DNA of 64,000 bases from contig NZ_CP150218.1 of assembly GCF_037969875.1 (NCBI RefSeq), positions 2,108,001 to 2,172,000 of the forward strand, given 5' to 3'. The DNA comes from Paenibacillus sp. FSL R7-0337 (GTDB taxonomy: Bacteria > Bacillota > Bacilli > Paenibacillales > Paenibacillaceae). Of this stretch, positions 26,819 through 35,158 are shown piece by piece; within the stretch, counting starts at the first letter, position 1; every line of letters starts with the position of its first letter. The notes under the pieces were generated by a model. That model was given only the letters and a program-made list of their open reading frames with translations. It ran no database searches and had not been told where the DNA came from. The position numbers and the translations under genes are program-made.

Positions 26819-28318
26819 TTACATCCAAATTGCTTGACCTACTACACTCCTTATCCTATTTAACCAGTGATCACCTATATCTTGTAATTCTAATAATTCT
26901 TCATCTTTAGCTTCTGCTACAGCCCCTACAGTTGAAAAATTACCTAGTTGTAATCTTGCCATTCTATGTGGTGTTAAGCCATAGGGGTATGCTTTAGATT
27001 TGGCTAAGACAGAAATATCCTTCTCTAAAATCCCTAAATTACTAGAATCATCTAAAGGAGGGAGTGTTATTTTATCTAGAATACCTCTTCTGTGAATTTG
27101 TGTATATTCCTTCTCAATTGTGATCCATTTATTAAACAAATCTGTGGTCAAACGATTACTTGGCATTACTTCTAGCAGGTTACAAAGATTTAATATATAT
27201 CTAGTTCCTCTTCCACCATTTTTCATAGCTCTTGAAGAATCTCTCTTTACAACAAAACCAGCGTATTCCATTATCTCGAACAATTTCTTCAATCTTTCGA
27301 CAACTTCTCTGTTTATTAAACATGACGGGCCATAATCAGGTCTATCAACTAATTTACTCACATCTTCATAAAGAATTTCTGCAAGTTCTCTAGATGGTTC
27401 AACCAATGGTTCATATTTCCCGAGCTTTGGTTCAAGTTCTTCTAACAGTGGCCAATAATATTCTATGGCCAAATTTTTTAAAGTTTTTTCGATTTCTAAC
27501 AATCCTATCGAACCATCATTAGATATCTCTATTAAATGATTCATTGCATATATAAATGCTCTTACATTTCCTGTAACGGCCCTTCCCAAAAATCTAGCGA
27601 AATCATCTATTGGTAATTTGATGCTATCATGATTAATTGACTGAGAATATCTAACATCAATAATTTCCTTGAAAAAAGATGAAAACGATGGGTTCTCCTC
27701 ATTACGTGCAATATCAATTACATTTGCATCATTTAGAAGATCAAACCTTGAACCAAATTCTGTAACTCCAGGATAGATTGCCGCCTTACATGAAACAGTG
27801 TTACTAGAAAGTGTTCTGAATATATCGAAAAACTCTTTTAAAGACGTCTCACGACCAATATGCGCAGCATCATCAAAGAATAGAACGATTCTTTTTTGAA
27901 TTTTTGTTGAGAGTTGCAATAGCTCTCGTTGTAACTCTCCAATATCTGGGTTAGGGTTAAACTCTTCAATTTCTTGATTAATACTTCCTATTGTTTTTTT
28001 TATATTATCGATCACAAGTTTACAAAAATAGTTTTCATAATCTTTACCTTCAGACCTAAGTAAAGGAAGATACCTTAAGCTAATATAAATACCTAAAATA
28101 TTTTCACTTAAAGGAGGGGTATTTGATCTAAAAAAAGCTTCTTTTAATAAAGCACTCTTACCACTTCCTCTACCTCCTCTAATTAATACTGGAGCATGAG
28201 CAATTAATTTCCTTAGTATCTTATTCTCATAAGTTGAAAACGTATGATATTTTTGAAATTGATCATCCGGAAAATCCTCTGCTGCTAGTATCAATTCACT
28301 ATCAAATAGTTCAGTCAT
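26819..28318 (-). CDS. ORC/Cdc6-like AAA ATPase of the Gabija-like operon
   Basis: About 499 residues. Walker A is GGRGSGKSALL (about 48-58) and Walker B VLFFDDAAHIG (about 145-155), as in ORC-CDC6-type ATPases. A middle winged-helix-like region follows, and the last 50 residues (MARLQLGNFSTVGAVAEA, then LLELQDIGDHWLNRIR) resemble a helix-hairpin-helix DNA-binding module. The ATG at 28318 overlaps the stop of the previous gene (ATGACTGA), so it is translationally coupled to it and ends the operon. Such ATPases may act as the DNA-binding or sensing arm. Role inferred from context only. Confidence 0.8.
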   Translation of the reverse strand: MTELFDSELILAAEDFPDDQFQKYHTFSTYENKILRKLIAHAPVLIRGGRGSGKSALLKEAFFRSNTPPLSENILGIYISLRYLPLLRSEGKDYENYFCKLVIDNIKKTIGSINQEIEEFNPNPDIGELQRELLQLSTKIQKRIVLFFDDAAHIGRETSLKEFFDIFRTLSSNTVSCKAAIYPGVTEFGSRFDLLNDANVIDIARNEENPSFSSFFKEIIDVRYSQSINHDSIKLPIDDFARFLGRAVTGNVRAFIYAMNHLIEISNDGSIGLLEIEKTLKNLAIEYYWPLLEELEPKLGKYEPLVEPSRELAEILYEDVSKLVDRPDYGPSCLINREVVERLKKLFEIMEYAGFVVKRDSSRAMKNGGRGTRYILNLCNLLEVMPSNRLTTDLFNKWITIEKEYTQIHRRGILDKITLPPLDDSSNLGILEKDISVLAKSKAYPYGLTPHRMARLQLGNFSTVGAVAEAKDEELLELQDIGDHWLNRIRSVVGQAIWM

Positions 28319-29093
28319 GTCCTCTTTCCCTCCATTCGAATAAGTCATTATAATATTGAAATGCAGTATCTATTGGTAACCGACAAATTGAAAAATCAAT
28401 ATAATGACTTACAATACCAAGAATTGAACAAACCTGAAAAGTATCGTTCACTAATTCAATAACTGTAGTATCATCATAAATTATTTCAGGATTTATCACT
28501 AGTTCACTATGTATCCCTTTGGATAAAGATGAATAAAGTATAGAAGACTTTTGGCGTATAAATAAAATGAATTTCTCAGGTGAGTCTATGTGAGTTCTGA
28601 AATATTCTAGTGATAATTCAGAGACATATGTAGAATCATCTATTAAAGTTCTGAATGCTGGATTCCAAAAAATCTCACCGTAATGATTTCCAAATAATCC
28701 TCTTCCCACCTTAGAAAATTCTCTGTTATGATCCCATAAATTATTAATATCTATATCATTTTTTTCGAAAATGTCACTAGACCAGCTGATGGCTCCCTTA
28801 GCTTTACTTCCTATGGTGAATCCGTCCAGTGATTGCACTTTCTGCACATAGATTAATCTAAAAGGATCAATTCTCCCCAATAAAGCAGCACATGTTGTTT
28901 CTAAAAGATTTCTAGCGAAATACGGTCCCAATACGGTTAGATCACCAGCTGCTCCATTTATCAACAGATTCCCTAAACGCGTTTCAATATTACTAATATT
29001 ATGAAATAATACCTGATAGAGATTTTCTAAAGATTTATGCTGGCTATAATCCCCACAAATTAACTTCGCTAAACTATTTCTTACCAATTTCAT
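28311..29093 (-). CDS. Unknown 260-residue protein of the Gabija-like operon
   Basis: A soluble protein of 260 residues, mostly helical by composition, with a conserved-looking segment LSKGIHSELVINPE near residues 190-205 and an aromatic-rich C-terminus. No catalytic motif that I can name. It lies between the UvrD-like helicase (32 bp upstream gap) and the ORC-like ATPase (8-bp overlap), so it is clearly part of the operon. The ribosome site is a G-rich run unusually close to the ATG. It may be an adaptor or a toxin effector; sequence alone does not decide. Confidence 0.7.
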   Translation of the reverse strand: MKLVRNSLAKLICGDYSQHKSLENLYQVLFHNISNIETRLGNLLINGAAGDLTVLGPYFARNLLETTCAALLGRIDPFRLIYVQKVQSLDGFTIGSKAKGAISWSSDIFEKNDIDINNLWDHNREFSKVGRGLFGNHYGEIFWNPAFRTLIDDSTYVSELSLEYFRTHIDSPEKFILFIRQKSSILYSSLSKGIHSELVINPEIIYDDTTVIELVNDTFQVCSILGIVSHYIDFSICRLPIDTAFQYYNDLFEWRERGHD

Positions 29094-29125
29094 TCCCCCC
29101 TAACTACATAAACATGCAAGAAAAA

Positions 29126-30868
29126 CTAATCCAAATCGAACATGCTGCATGAACTAATTAATTCGTCTGTTGGAGTTAGCATCTCTCCTCTTCTCGTAGT
29201 TCTACCCTGTTCCGAGAATAAATACAAATTTTTTTTTGAACGTGAACATACAACGTAAAGTAGTTTTTGGGTTTCAATAGTTCTACTATCTTTTTTATTA
29301 ATAATCAAATCCCAATTCGGTATTAAACCATTTAAGAACCCAAAAGCAATTACAGTTGTATATTCCTCCCCCTTCACTCCGTGATAAGAATTTATAACAA
29401 CTCCACTTTTTTCTTGGAAACATTTTTTGAAAGTATTCATGTCTGTAGATAAACTATAGTCAGTGATTCTTTGATTAATTTTTTCGATAAAATCAGTATA
29501 AGCTTTATTTAAATAGTTCTCTTGTTTTAAATCAATTGCACAATTAGAGCACAAAATATCTACTGTATTTTTTAACGTCTCTATTCCATCATCATCGCAT
29601 ACCTCTGCAGAATTAATGCATTTTAGAATAAAGTAACAATCAACATAATTCGGAAGATGTAGTTTATAATCCTCTGTTAAAATTGTAATGATTTCATTTG
29701 CTATCCGCTTCCTCATGCTAGTGTTCTTTCCCGCTGCAGAAAACTTGAGTTTACAAATAAGATAGAAAACATTCATAGGATCATATTTAATGGGCGTTAC
29801 ATCTGGAGCATCAAACCCTACATTTGGCAATAACTCACGCAAAGATTTGCTAATAGGATATAACAGTGTCCATTGTGGTGCAATAATACAGATTTCATTT
29901 TCAGGAACCCCGAGTGCCAATTGTTCTTTGACAATTGTTGCAATCTTTTCTGGAATATCATCCTTATCTATTATTTTGTTATGGGTTATTATCCCTAATT
30001 CATCTTTCAAATTTGATTCAGATGAGATAACTGACGAAGCTACTTGAAATTTAGAATAAAAGTCAATTACTCTTTGAGAGGAACGATAACAACCATCCAA
30101 TTGCTCCACTTCAAAATTCGCACCACATATTTCATCCAATTCAGTTTTACTTTTAGCTATACCACCTATCCCACCGTATATTGCTTGATTAACATCACCT
30201 ATAAAAAAGTATCTTATTCTATTATTTTCACGGGCAATGAGTCCCAATATTTTGTACTGTAAGTCATTAGTATCTTGATATTCATCAACATGTATACTTC
30301 GCAGTATGTTAGAAAGATTATGTCTTATAAAAGCATTATTATTTAGCAATTCAAATGACAAATCTAAAATCATATCAAAATCTATTTCTCTATTTTCTTT
30401 CAGCCTTCTTTTATATTCTATAACTATTTCAGGGTATGCGAACGGGTTTTCATTATACCCTAGTCTAATTTGCAACTGCTCACATATTTCTCTAACATAT
30501 CGTTTTTGGACAAATTCATCAATGATACGGTATCCCCGACTTATACGTTTTGAATACATGGAATATGGCCTAATAATAAATTCTAAACAAAATTGATGAA
30601 TAGTTCCTGCCCAAATTTTGTTGAGATCAATATTAAAGCTCAAAAGTCTATTTCTAATTTCTTCAGATGCACGGTTTGTATAGGTAATTGCAATATTTAA
30701 ATTATTTGACTCAGTGTGCATTATTGAAAGAAATGCCAGTCTGTAAGTAAGTGTTTTAGTTTTTCCACTACCAGGACAAGCGGTTAAAATAGTATTTTTA
30801 TCACTTGTGCAAACTGCTCTTTGCTTGGGATTCAAATCAGCCAAAAACCATAATTTTTCTTCGTTCAT
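29126..30868 (-). CDS. UvrD/Rep-like superfamily 1 helicase (GajB-like)
   Basis: About 580 residues with SF1A helicase motifs in order: Walker A ACPGSGKTKTL (30-40), Walker B VDEYQDT (194-200), motif III GDVNQAIYGG (224-233), motif IV CYRSSQRVIDF (260-270), motif V NSYHGVKGEEYTTVIAFG near 500 and motif VI YVVCSRSKKNLYLF near 545. It unwinds DNA or senses DNA ends and nucleotides, as GajB does. ATG at 30868 chosen because GGGTGA stands 5 bases upstream; a GTG at 30877 overlaps the stop of the OLD gene. Directly follows the OLD-family nuclease. Confidence 0.9.
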   Translation of the reverse strand: MNEEKLWFLADLNPKQRAVCTSDKNTILTACPGSGKTKTLTYRLAFLSIMHTESNNLNIAITYTNRASEEIRNRLLSFNIDLNKIWAGTIHQFCLEFIIRPYSMYSKRISRGYRIIDEFVQKRYVREICEQLQIRLGYNENPFAYPEIVIEYKRRLKENREIDFDMILDLSFELLNNNAFIRHNLSNILRSIHVDEYQDTNDLQYKILGLIARENNRIRYFFIGDVNQAIYGGIGGIAKSKTELDEICGANFEVEQLDGCYRSSQRVIDFYSKFQVASSVISSESNLKDELGIITHNKIIDKDDIPEKIATIVKEQLALGVPENEICIIAPQWTLLYPISKSLRELLPNVGFDAPDVTPIKYDPMNVFYLICKLKFSAAGKNTSMRKRIANEIITILTEDYKLHLPNYVDCYFILKCINSAEVCDDDGIETLKNTVDILCSNCAIDLKQENYLNKAYTDFIEKINQRITDYSLSTDMNTFKKCFQEKSGVVINSYHGVKGEEYTTVIAFGFLNGLIPNWDLIINKKDSRTIETQKLLYVVCSRSKKNLYLFSEQGRTTRRGEMLTPTDELISSCSMFDLD

Positions 30869-30873
30869 TTTCT

Positions 30874-33015
30874 TCACCCTAGATAAAGATTATCCATTTT
30901 TTCTAAAAACAACGAGACTATATCTGAGGGATACTCCTCACAAAACTTAGTTACTGCCTGTTCCTTTTCATCCATAGTTCCTGCTCCTTTCATTATTGAA
31001 AGCATATCATCATCGCTTGTGTTAAAAGCAGATAATGAGTAAGACACCATTTTAAATTTGATATCTGTCGTAATAACTTCTTGGCAAGCAAATGCTATTG
31101 CAGATAGGATATAAGCAGGTATTTGAACTGATTCATCAATTTTACTAGCGAGTAATGTCGCATACCATCCTTTACCAACAGATTTAGCTAATGTTAATAC
31201 AGTATTTGCACGTTCTAGATCTGTCCCCTTCAAAGCTTTTTTATGCTTCTGTATTGTCGTAGCATCAGTGTAATTAATGTCAATAATTTCACTTATGAAA
31301 GTTAAATTATCATTGTTCTTTGCAAATTCAACTTCAAATGTATTTTCAGCATAGAACGTTGAGACCCAAGGGTTGTTCTCAAATAAACGATTAAGCTTAG
31401 CTTGTCTACTACTTCCTCTTTTCTCAGCATTTTCACTATAAAAGGAACTGCTAACTTCAACTGCTTGAATATCTCTATCAGTAATAATGGAACAATGTCG
31501 TTGAATTCTATCATTGTCAAACAAACATGCGATGTACTCAAATACAGTACTCCCAACATTTATTAATCCAATTCCTAGCTCATCAAGCGTCACTCCAAAT
31601 CCAATTTTAACCATATTAGGAATTAAGATTTCCTCTCCATCACCCTCAACTAGAAGAACTCCTTTTGAGAATAACAGTACAGACCGTTTTGCATCGAGGT
31701 ATCTTTCAATACATTCCGATAACTTCAAATTTTTCAACTCAAGCTTTTCATCACCAAATTGATCTAAATTTAAAATGGGATGCATTACGTGAGATACGTT
31801 CCCTATAGTCTTAACAACGTTTATCTTGCTAATCTCTGAAACTTCAGAAAGATGGGCTGAATGAGTAGTCATAATAACTTGAGTATAATCTTTTGTAAGT
31901 TTTAAGTTGTCAAATAAGGTCTTCTGAATATGAGTGTGAATATGTGCCTCAGGTTCTTCAATAATCATAATGTTAATAAGTTCACGAGTACGATTGAATT
32001 TGTATTCAACTAATTTAAGGGCCATATAAATCATATTTAAATGACCAAGTCCTAATAATTCGATATCGTTCTGATTTGATGGTTTTATTGATAAATAACG
32101 AGACAAAGCATTTAATTCATCATTAAGCTGAGATTCTAATGCAATTTCAGGAGAATAGACCATCCCTATCATATCCATGAGCTTAGAGTTAATTTGTTCG
32201 CCAATTTGACCAATTTGCTCAACTTCGGAAATAGAAAGATTTAGTTCACTGATCTTTTCTTTTATCTTTTCAATGTCAGTTGGATCTATTTGGGCTTCTA
32301 CTGCCTCTACGATTCTTCGAATAGGATTTCTGGGCTTACGCATTTCATTCGCAACATCTCTTAATGCATCTACAAACATTACTGAGATATGTTCCTGAAC
32401 ATCTGCAATATTCAGTTTACTTCCCAACACCGCTGCATCATCATCGTCAGGATTACAATAATTTCCAAGCTCAAAATTACCTACAATACTTTTATAAACC
32501 TCTGGATCAGTAAAATCAGATTGTGAACGTGATGTATAGAAAAACTCATAATCAGAAAGCTTCACCAATTTAATATGTTCATCGAATTCTGCTTTTGATT
32601 TTGCCTCATAAAGTTTTTTTCTTATAGCCTTCTGAGGACGAATAAATAATGTGACTACTCCAATATCCTCATTACTACTATTAATATATGATTTCAGAAA
32701 GTTTTCATTTTCTTGTTCAGGGACAATTTCAGCACAAACTTCATTTTGCTTGTCTTTTGTTGTGATGTCCACAAAAACAGCCGAAATAATAATCCAATGC
32801 CCTCGCCATTCGCCAAGATCATATGAAAAGTCACTATCTTTTAGTTTTTTACTATTATAGTAATAAGAATCATCTAATAGTATCCGTAATGCATTGACCG
32901 CATTCGACTTCCCACAATCATTCTCACCTATAATCGTATTTGCACCTTGAGAAAAGTTAAATCTTACCGATTTCAAGTTTTTATAATTAACTATCTGCAA
33001 ATATTTCAAGTACAT
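30874..33015 (-). CDS. OLD-family ATPase/TOPRIM nuclease (GajA-like)
   Basis: About 713 residues. ABC-type ATPase at the N-terminus: Walker A IGENDCGKSN (29-38), signature-like LGLGHLNMIYMAL (321-333), Walker B IMIIEEPEAHIH (349-360) and H-loop TTHSAHLSE. TOPRIM nuclease at the C-terminus: Glu in LLVEGDGEE (about 457) and the DxD pair in SIITDRDIQ (about 513-515), with GKGWYAT near 615. ATP binding controls DNA cleavage in this family. First gene of the four-gene operon; longer than typical GajA (about 580 residues). ATG at 33015 chosen for the family-like start YLKYLQIVNYKNL. Confidence 0.92.
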   Translation of the reverse strand: MYLKYLQIVNYKNLKSVRFNFSQGANTIIGENDCGKSNAVNALRILLDDSYYYNSKKLKDSDFSYDLGEWRGHWIIISAVFVDITTKDKQNEVCAEIVPEQENENFLKSYINSSNEDIGVVTLFIRPQKAIRKKLYEAKSKAEFDEHIKLVKLSDYEFFYTSRSQSDFTDPEVYKSIVGNFELGNYCNPDDDDAAVLGSKLNIADVQEHISVMFVDALRDVANEMRKPRNPIRRIVEAVEAQIDPTDIEKIKEKISELNLSISEVEQIGQIGEQINSKLMDMIGMVYSPEIALESQLNDELNALSRYLSIKPSNQNDIELLGLGHLNMIYMALKLVEYKFNRTRELINIMIIEEPEAHIHTHIQKTLFDNLKLTKDYTQVIMTTHSAHLSEVSEISKINVVKTIGNVSHVMHPILNLDQFGDEKLELKNLKLSECIERYLDAKRSVLLFSKGVLLVEGDGEEILIPNMVKIGFGVTLDELGIGLINVGSTVFEYIACLFDNDRIQRHCSIITDRDIQAVEVSSSFYSENAEKRGSSRQAKLNRLFENNPWVSTFYAENTFEVEFAKNNDNLTFISEIIDINYTDATTIQKHKKALKGTDLERANTVLTLAKSVGKGWYATLLASKIDESVQIPAYILSAIAFACQEVITTDIKFKMVSYSLSAFNTSDDDMLSIMKGAGTMDEKEQAVTKFCEEYPSDIVSLFLEKMDNLYLG

Positions 33016-33120
33016 GAACAAATCCCCCATTATCCTCTTCAAATTTAATAATCAGAATGCAGTAGCTATAAAAGAACTAGTCAATAGTCTTTTAAGGGTT
33101 TACATGCAATATTAATATGA

Positions 33121-33819
33121 TCATTCCTTGATCATTAGCAAAATATCATAAAGTATAGAATTCAGATTTTTTCTTCGCCCAATCTTTTTATAAATAAATA
33201 CATCACTCATTTCACGAAATAACTGCTTCCAATAGCTAATAACTCCAATGATAAAGATAGAAATTGCAAGGACTATGATAAAAATAACTAATTGACCTTC
33301 ATTGCTTTTGTAAGCATCCAATTCATAAAAGTGCTTTAATAAATAATTCAAATTGGGAGCAATAGCAGCGATTAAAATACTTGGAGCAATGAGGGCTGGC
33401 ATTCGCTCATTTTCATTATCCTCCTTGTAAGCCTCCATAAGGTTTTCTATCTTCCATTTTGTATGTAAATCATTCTCTATTAAATATTCCACTATTAAGT
33501 GAACTTGGATATCGTGAAAATATTCAAACCAAGTTCCATTGGTAGTTTTTAATGAATACTCTCTGTTGAGAACTTTGCGTGCGGTAGTGTTAAATCGCTT
33601 ATGAATAAAAAATAATAACAGAAGTAAAAAAATAGAGAGCGCTATTAACTGAAAGAGCCATCTTCGCTCAGCTAAAAACCCCATCCAAATTATTAATAAA
33701 AAAGGGATAATTATCGAAAATGCAAGCAAGAATCCCCAGTAAGTCCATTTCATATGCTTGTATATTAAATGACGTGCTCTAACTTTTTGATCATAATACG
33801 AAAGCAATCGACTCTTCAT
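33121..33819 (-). CDS. Membrane protein upstream of the Gabija-like operon
   Basis: A 232-residue protein with about four hydrophobic segments (near 27-50, 55-72, 140-158 and 172-195) separated by a soluble loop of about 65 residues. GAGGTG precedes the ATG at good spacing. It reads in the same direction as the defence-like operon and ends about 105 bp before its first gene; it may be a fifth component or an independent cargo gene. Low GC, as in the rest of the island. No family recognised. Confidence 0.65.
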   Translation of the reverse strand: MKSRLLSYYDQKVRARHLIYKHMKWTYWGFLLAFSIIIPFLLIIWMGFLAERRWLFQLIALSIFLLLLLFFIHKRFNTTARKVLNREYSLKTTNGTWFEYFHDIQVHLIVEYLIENDLHTKWKIENLMEAYKEDNENERMPALIAPSILIAAIAPNLNYLLKHFYELDAYKSNEGQLVIFIIVLAISIFIIGVISYWKQLFREMSDVFIYKKIGRRKNLNSILYDILLMIKE

Positions 33820-34078
33820 ATAGCACCTCTAGTCCTAATTTGAATCTTATTCTAAAACTAGACTTTAGAACTACGTCAAAATACATAATTCGTCAATAAT
33901 CCACCATCTCCTTCCAAACAAACGTTTCATTTAAAATATTTATGTAAATTTGTCGTAAATTGAAAGTTTGACATCTATAATATACATATGCTAATCAAAA
34001 ATCACTTGGGAGGATAAATTTATTCGACAGGTAAAGGAGAATGAGCTCAATCATTTTTGACTTACAAAAATGCAAACA
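33820..34078. other. Intergenic region between island membrane protein and xre gene
   Basis: AT-rich, no intact gene. TTGACA at about 33968 and TATAAT-like bases nearby, plus GGGAGG and AAAGGAG sites around 34005-34040, look like the beginning of a plus-strand gene that has been lost. Confidence 0.35.
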
Positions 34079-34104
34079 AAAAGAGCACCCAAAGGTACTC
34101 TTTT
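34079..34104 (-). terminator. Terminator of the xre gene
   Basis: Stem with arms AAAAGAG-C-ACC and GGT-A-CTCTTTT, followed on the minus strand by a T-rich tract. Confidence 0.7.
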
Positions 34105-34114
34105 ACCCACTCCC

Positions 34115-34327
34115 CTACTCCCCAGGCACATACTCAACCAACTCCGACAGCTTACACTGGAACGTATCACACAACCTAACCAGCGTCTCCAGCTTAACAG
34201 TCTCCAAGTCGGTCTCCCGGTACAGTTTGTTAATCGAATTCCGGCTCAGGCCTGATTTCTCCATCAGCTCGGTGATGTCGTCGATCCGGTGTTTGGCCAT
34301 TAGGATTCTTAAGTTGCTTCTCAACAT
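34115..34327 (-). CDS. XRE-family (HTH_26-type) small regulator
   Basis: A 70-residue one-domain DNA-binding protein with helix-turn-helix DDITELMEKSGLSRNSINKL followed by LETVKLETLVRLCDTFQ and a short acidic end. It resembles the Cro/YozG-type repressors of phages and mobile elements. Start placed at the ATG at 34327, with GGAGGGGAG upstream; the frame continues further without a better site. It diverges from the 34473 gene, and the intervening DNA carries palindromic operators. A frameshifted paralogue lies at 21950. Confidence 0.88.
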   Translation of the reverse strand: MLRSNLRILMAKHRIDDITELMEKSGLSRNSINKLYRETDLETVKLETLVRLCDTFQCKLSELVEYVPGE

Positions 34328-34383
34328 GAGGCTTAACTCCCCTCCAGTTAGTATGTATGTATAGAGATGCTCCACCTTCCATT

Positions 34384-34452
34384 ATCCTTATAGAGTGAAA
34401 TTTTAACTTTACAGAATAACTTATAGGGTTATATAATAACCTTATAAGGTTA
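34384..34452. promoter_or_regulatory. Palindromic operator cluster between divergent genes
   Basis: A perfect 16-bp palindrome TAACCTTATAAGGTTA lies at 34437-34452. Related half-matches with the CCTTATA core occur at about 34384 and 34419-34432. The arrangement in the gap between a small XRE regulator and a divergent gene is that of phage-like repressor operators. Confidence 0.65.
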
Positions 34453-34472
34453 ACGACAGGGAGGTCTCTGGT

Positions 34473-34763
34473 GTGTATAAATCTTTAGAAGCTTTAACTG
34501 ATCCCTTAATTCGTATCCGGCTGGAAGGGATGTACCGGGAATTGCTGGATACGGATGCTATGTATAAAATGCTGCTGCAAGAGAGTGTTCAGTACTTCCA
34601 CCAGCTTAGAAACGCCCTGCCGAAGGAGAAACAGGATGCTGCTTTTCAGTATGAAGATACACAACTCTCCATTCAAGCCATTACTGAACGCTCCATTTAT
34701 CTGCAAGGCTTCAAGGATGCGCTCTATCTCTTCAATGAGCTGCAGAGTTCCTCACCTGCATAA
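34473..34763 (+). CDS. Small helical protein divergent from xre, unknown
   Basis: A 96-residue, probably all-helical protein starting at a GTG (34473) with GGGAGG 8 bases upstream. Repeated Gln, Leu and Glu patterns suggest a helical bundle or coiled coil. It diverges from the XRE gene over the operator cluster, so it is probably its regulated target. Function unknown. Confidence 0.7.
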   Translation: MYKSLEALTDPLIRIRLEGMYRELLDTDAMYKMLLQESVQYFHQLRNALPKEKQDAAFQYEDTQLSIQAITERSIYLQGFKDALYLFNELQSSSPA

Positions 34764-34786
34764 TTCTAGCTTAACCATTCATTTTC

Positions 34787-34840
34787 CTGTTTCTATCCTG
34801 AACTCTGCTTCTATCCTGTATGCCGAATCTAATCTGTATG
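34787..34840. repeat. Degenerate 18-bp tandem repeats (right copy)
   Basis: Three imperfect units of the same CTGTTTCTATCCTG-type pattern seen at 26232-26303, again next to the terminator of tRNA-Leu. See the left copy. Confidence 0.6.
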
Positions 34841-34847
34841 TATAGAA

Positions 34848-34873
34848 AAGACGCATTCAGCAGAATGCGTCTT
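34848..34873 (-). terminator. Terminator of tRNA-Leu
   Basis: A perfect 11-bp stem AAGACGCATTC/GAATGCGTCTT followed on the minus strand by TTTTC. The same hairpin is present beside the tRNA fragment at about 26310-26335. Confidence 0.85.
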
Positions 34874-34889
34874 TCCTTACTATTATATA

Positions 34890-34975
34890 TGCCGAGGACG
34901 GGGGTCGAACCCGTACGGTACTCACGTACCGCAGGATTTTAAGTCCTGTGCGTCTGCCTGTTCCGCCACCCCGGC
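34890..34975 (-). tRNA. tRNA-Leu (anticodon UAA)
   Basis: 86 bases folding as a class II tRNA: acceptor GCCGGGG with CCTCGGC, anticodon stem CAGGA/TCCTG with loop CTTAAAA (anticodon TAA), a long variable arm (GCGGTACGTGAGTACCGT) and T arm ACGGG-TTCGACC-CCCGT. No encoded CCA. It is intact and forms the right edge of the inserted island; a copy of its 3' part lies at 26353-26408. Confidence 0.95.
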
Positions 34976-35158
34976 ATGTTGTGTGCGCGTTCTTACGCGA
35001 CAAGAAATATAATATCACGTATCCGGGGGATACGCAATTCCTTTTCCCAAATTTTCTTCTGCATAAGCAGCAAATAGCCCGCTCAGCCGAGACTGACACG
35101 GGCTTTACTGCTTGGCGCTGCTGTTCCTTACTCGCAGAACTGCGGTGCCCTGCTCCGG

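Noticed and set aside
33968..33993. Promoter TTGACA with TATAAT-like bases
   Set aside because: The two boxes do not lie at 16-18 bp spacing and no intact plus-strand gene follows.
34041..34364. Plus-strand frame overlapping the xre gene
   Set aside because: Antisense to the XRE gene apart from its first few codons; ribosome site too close to ATG.
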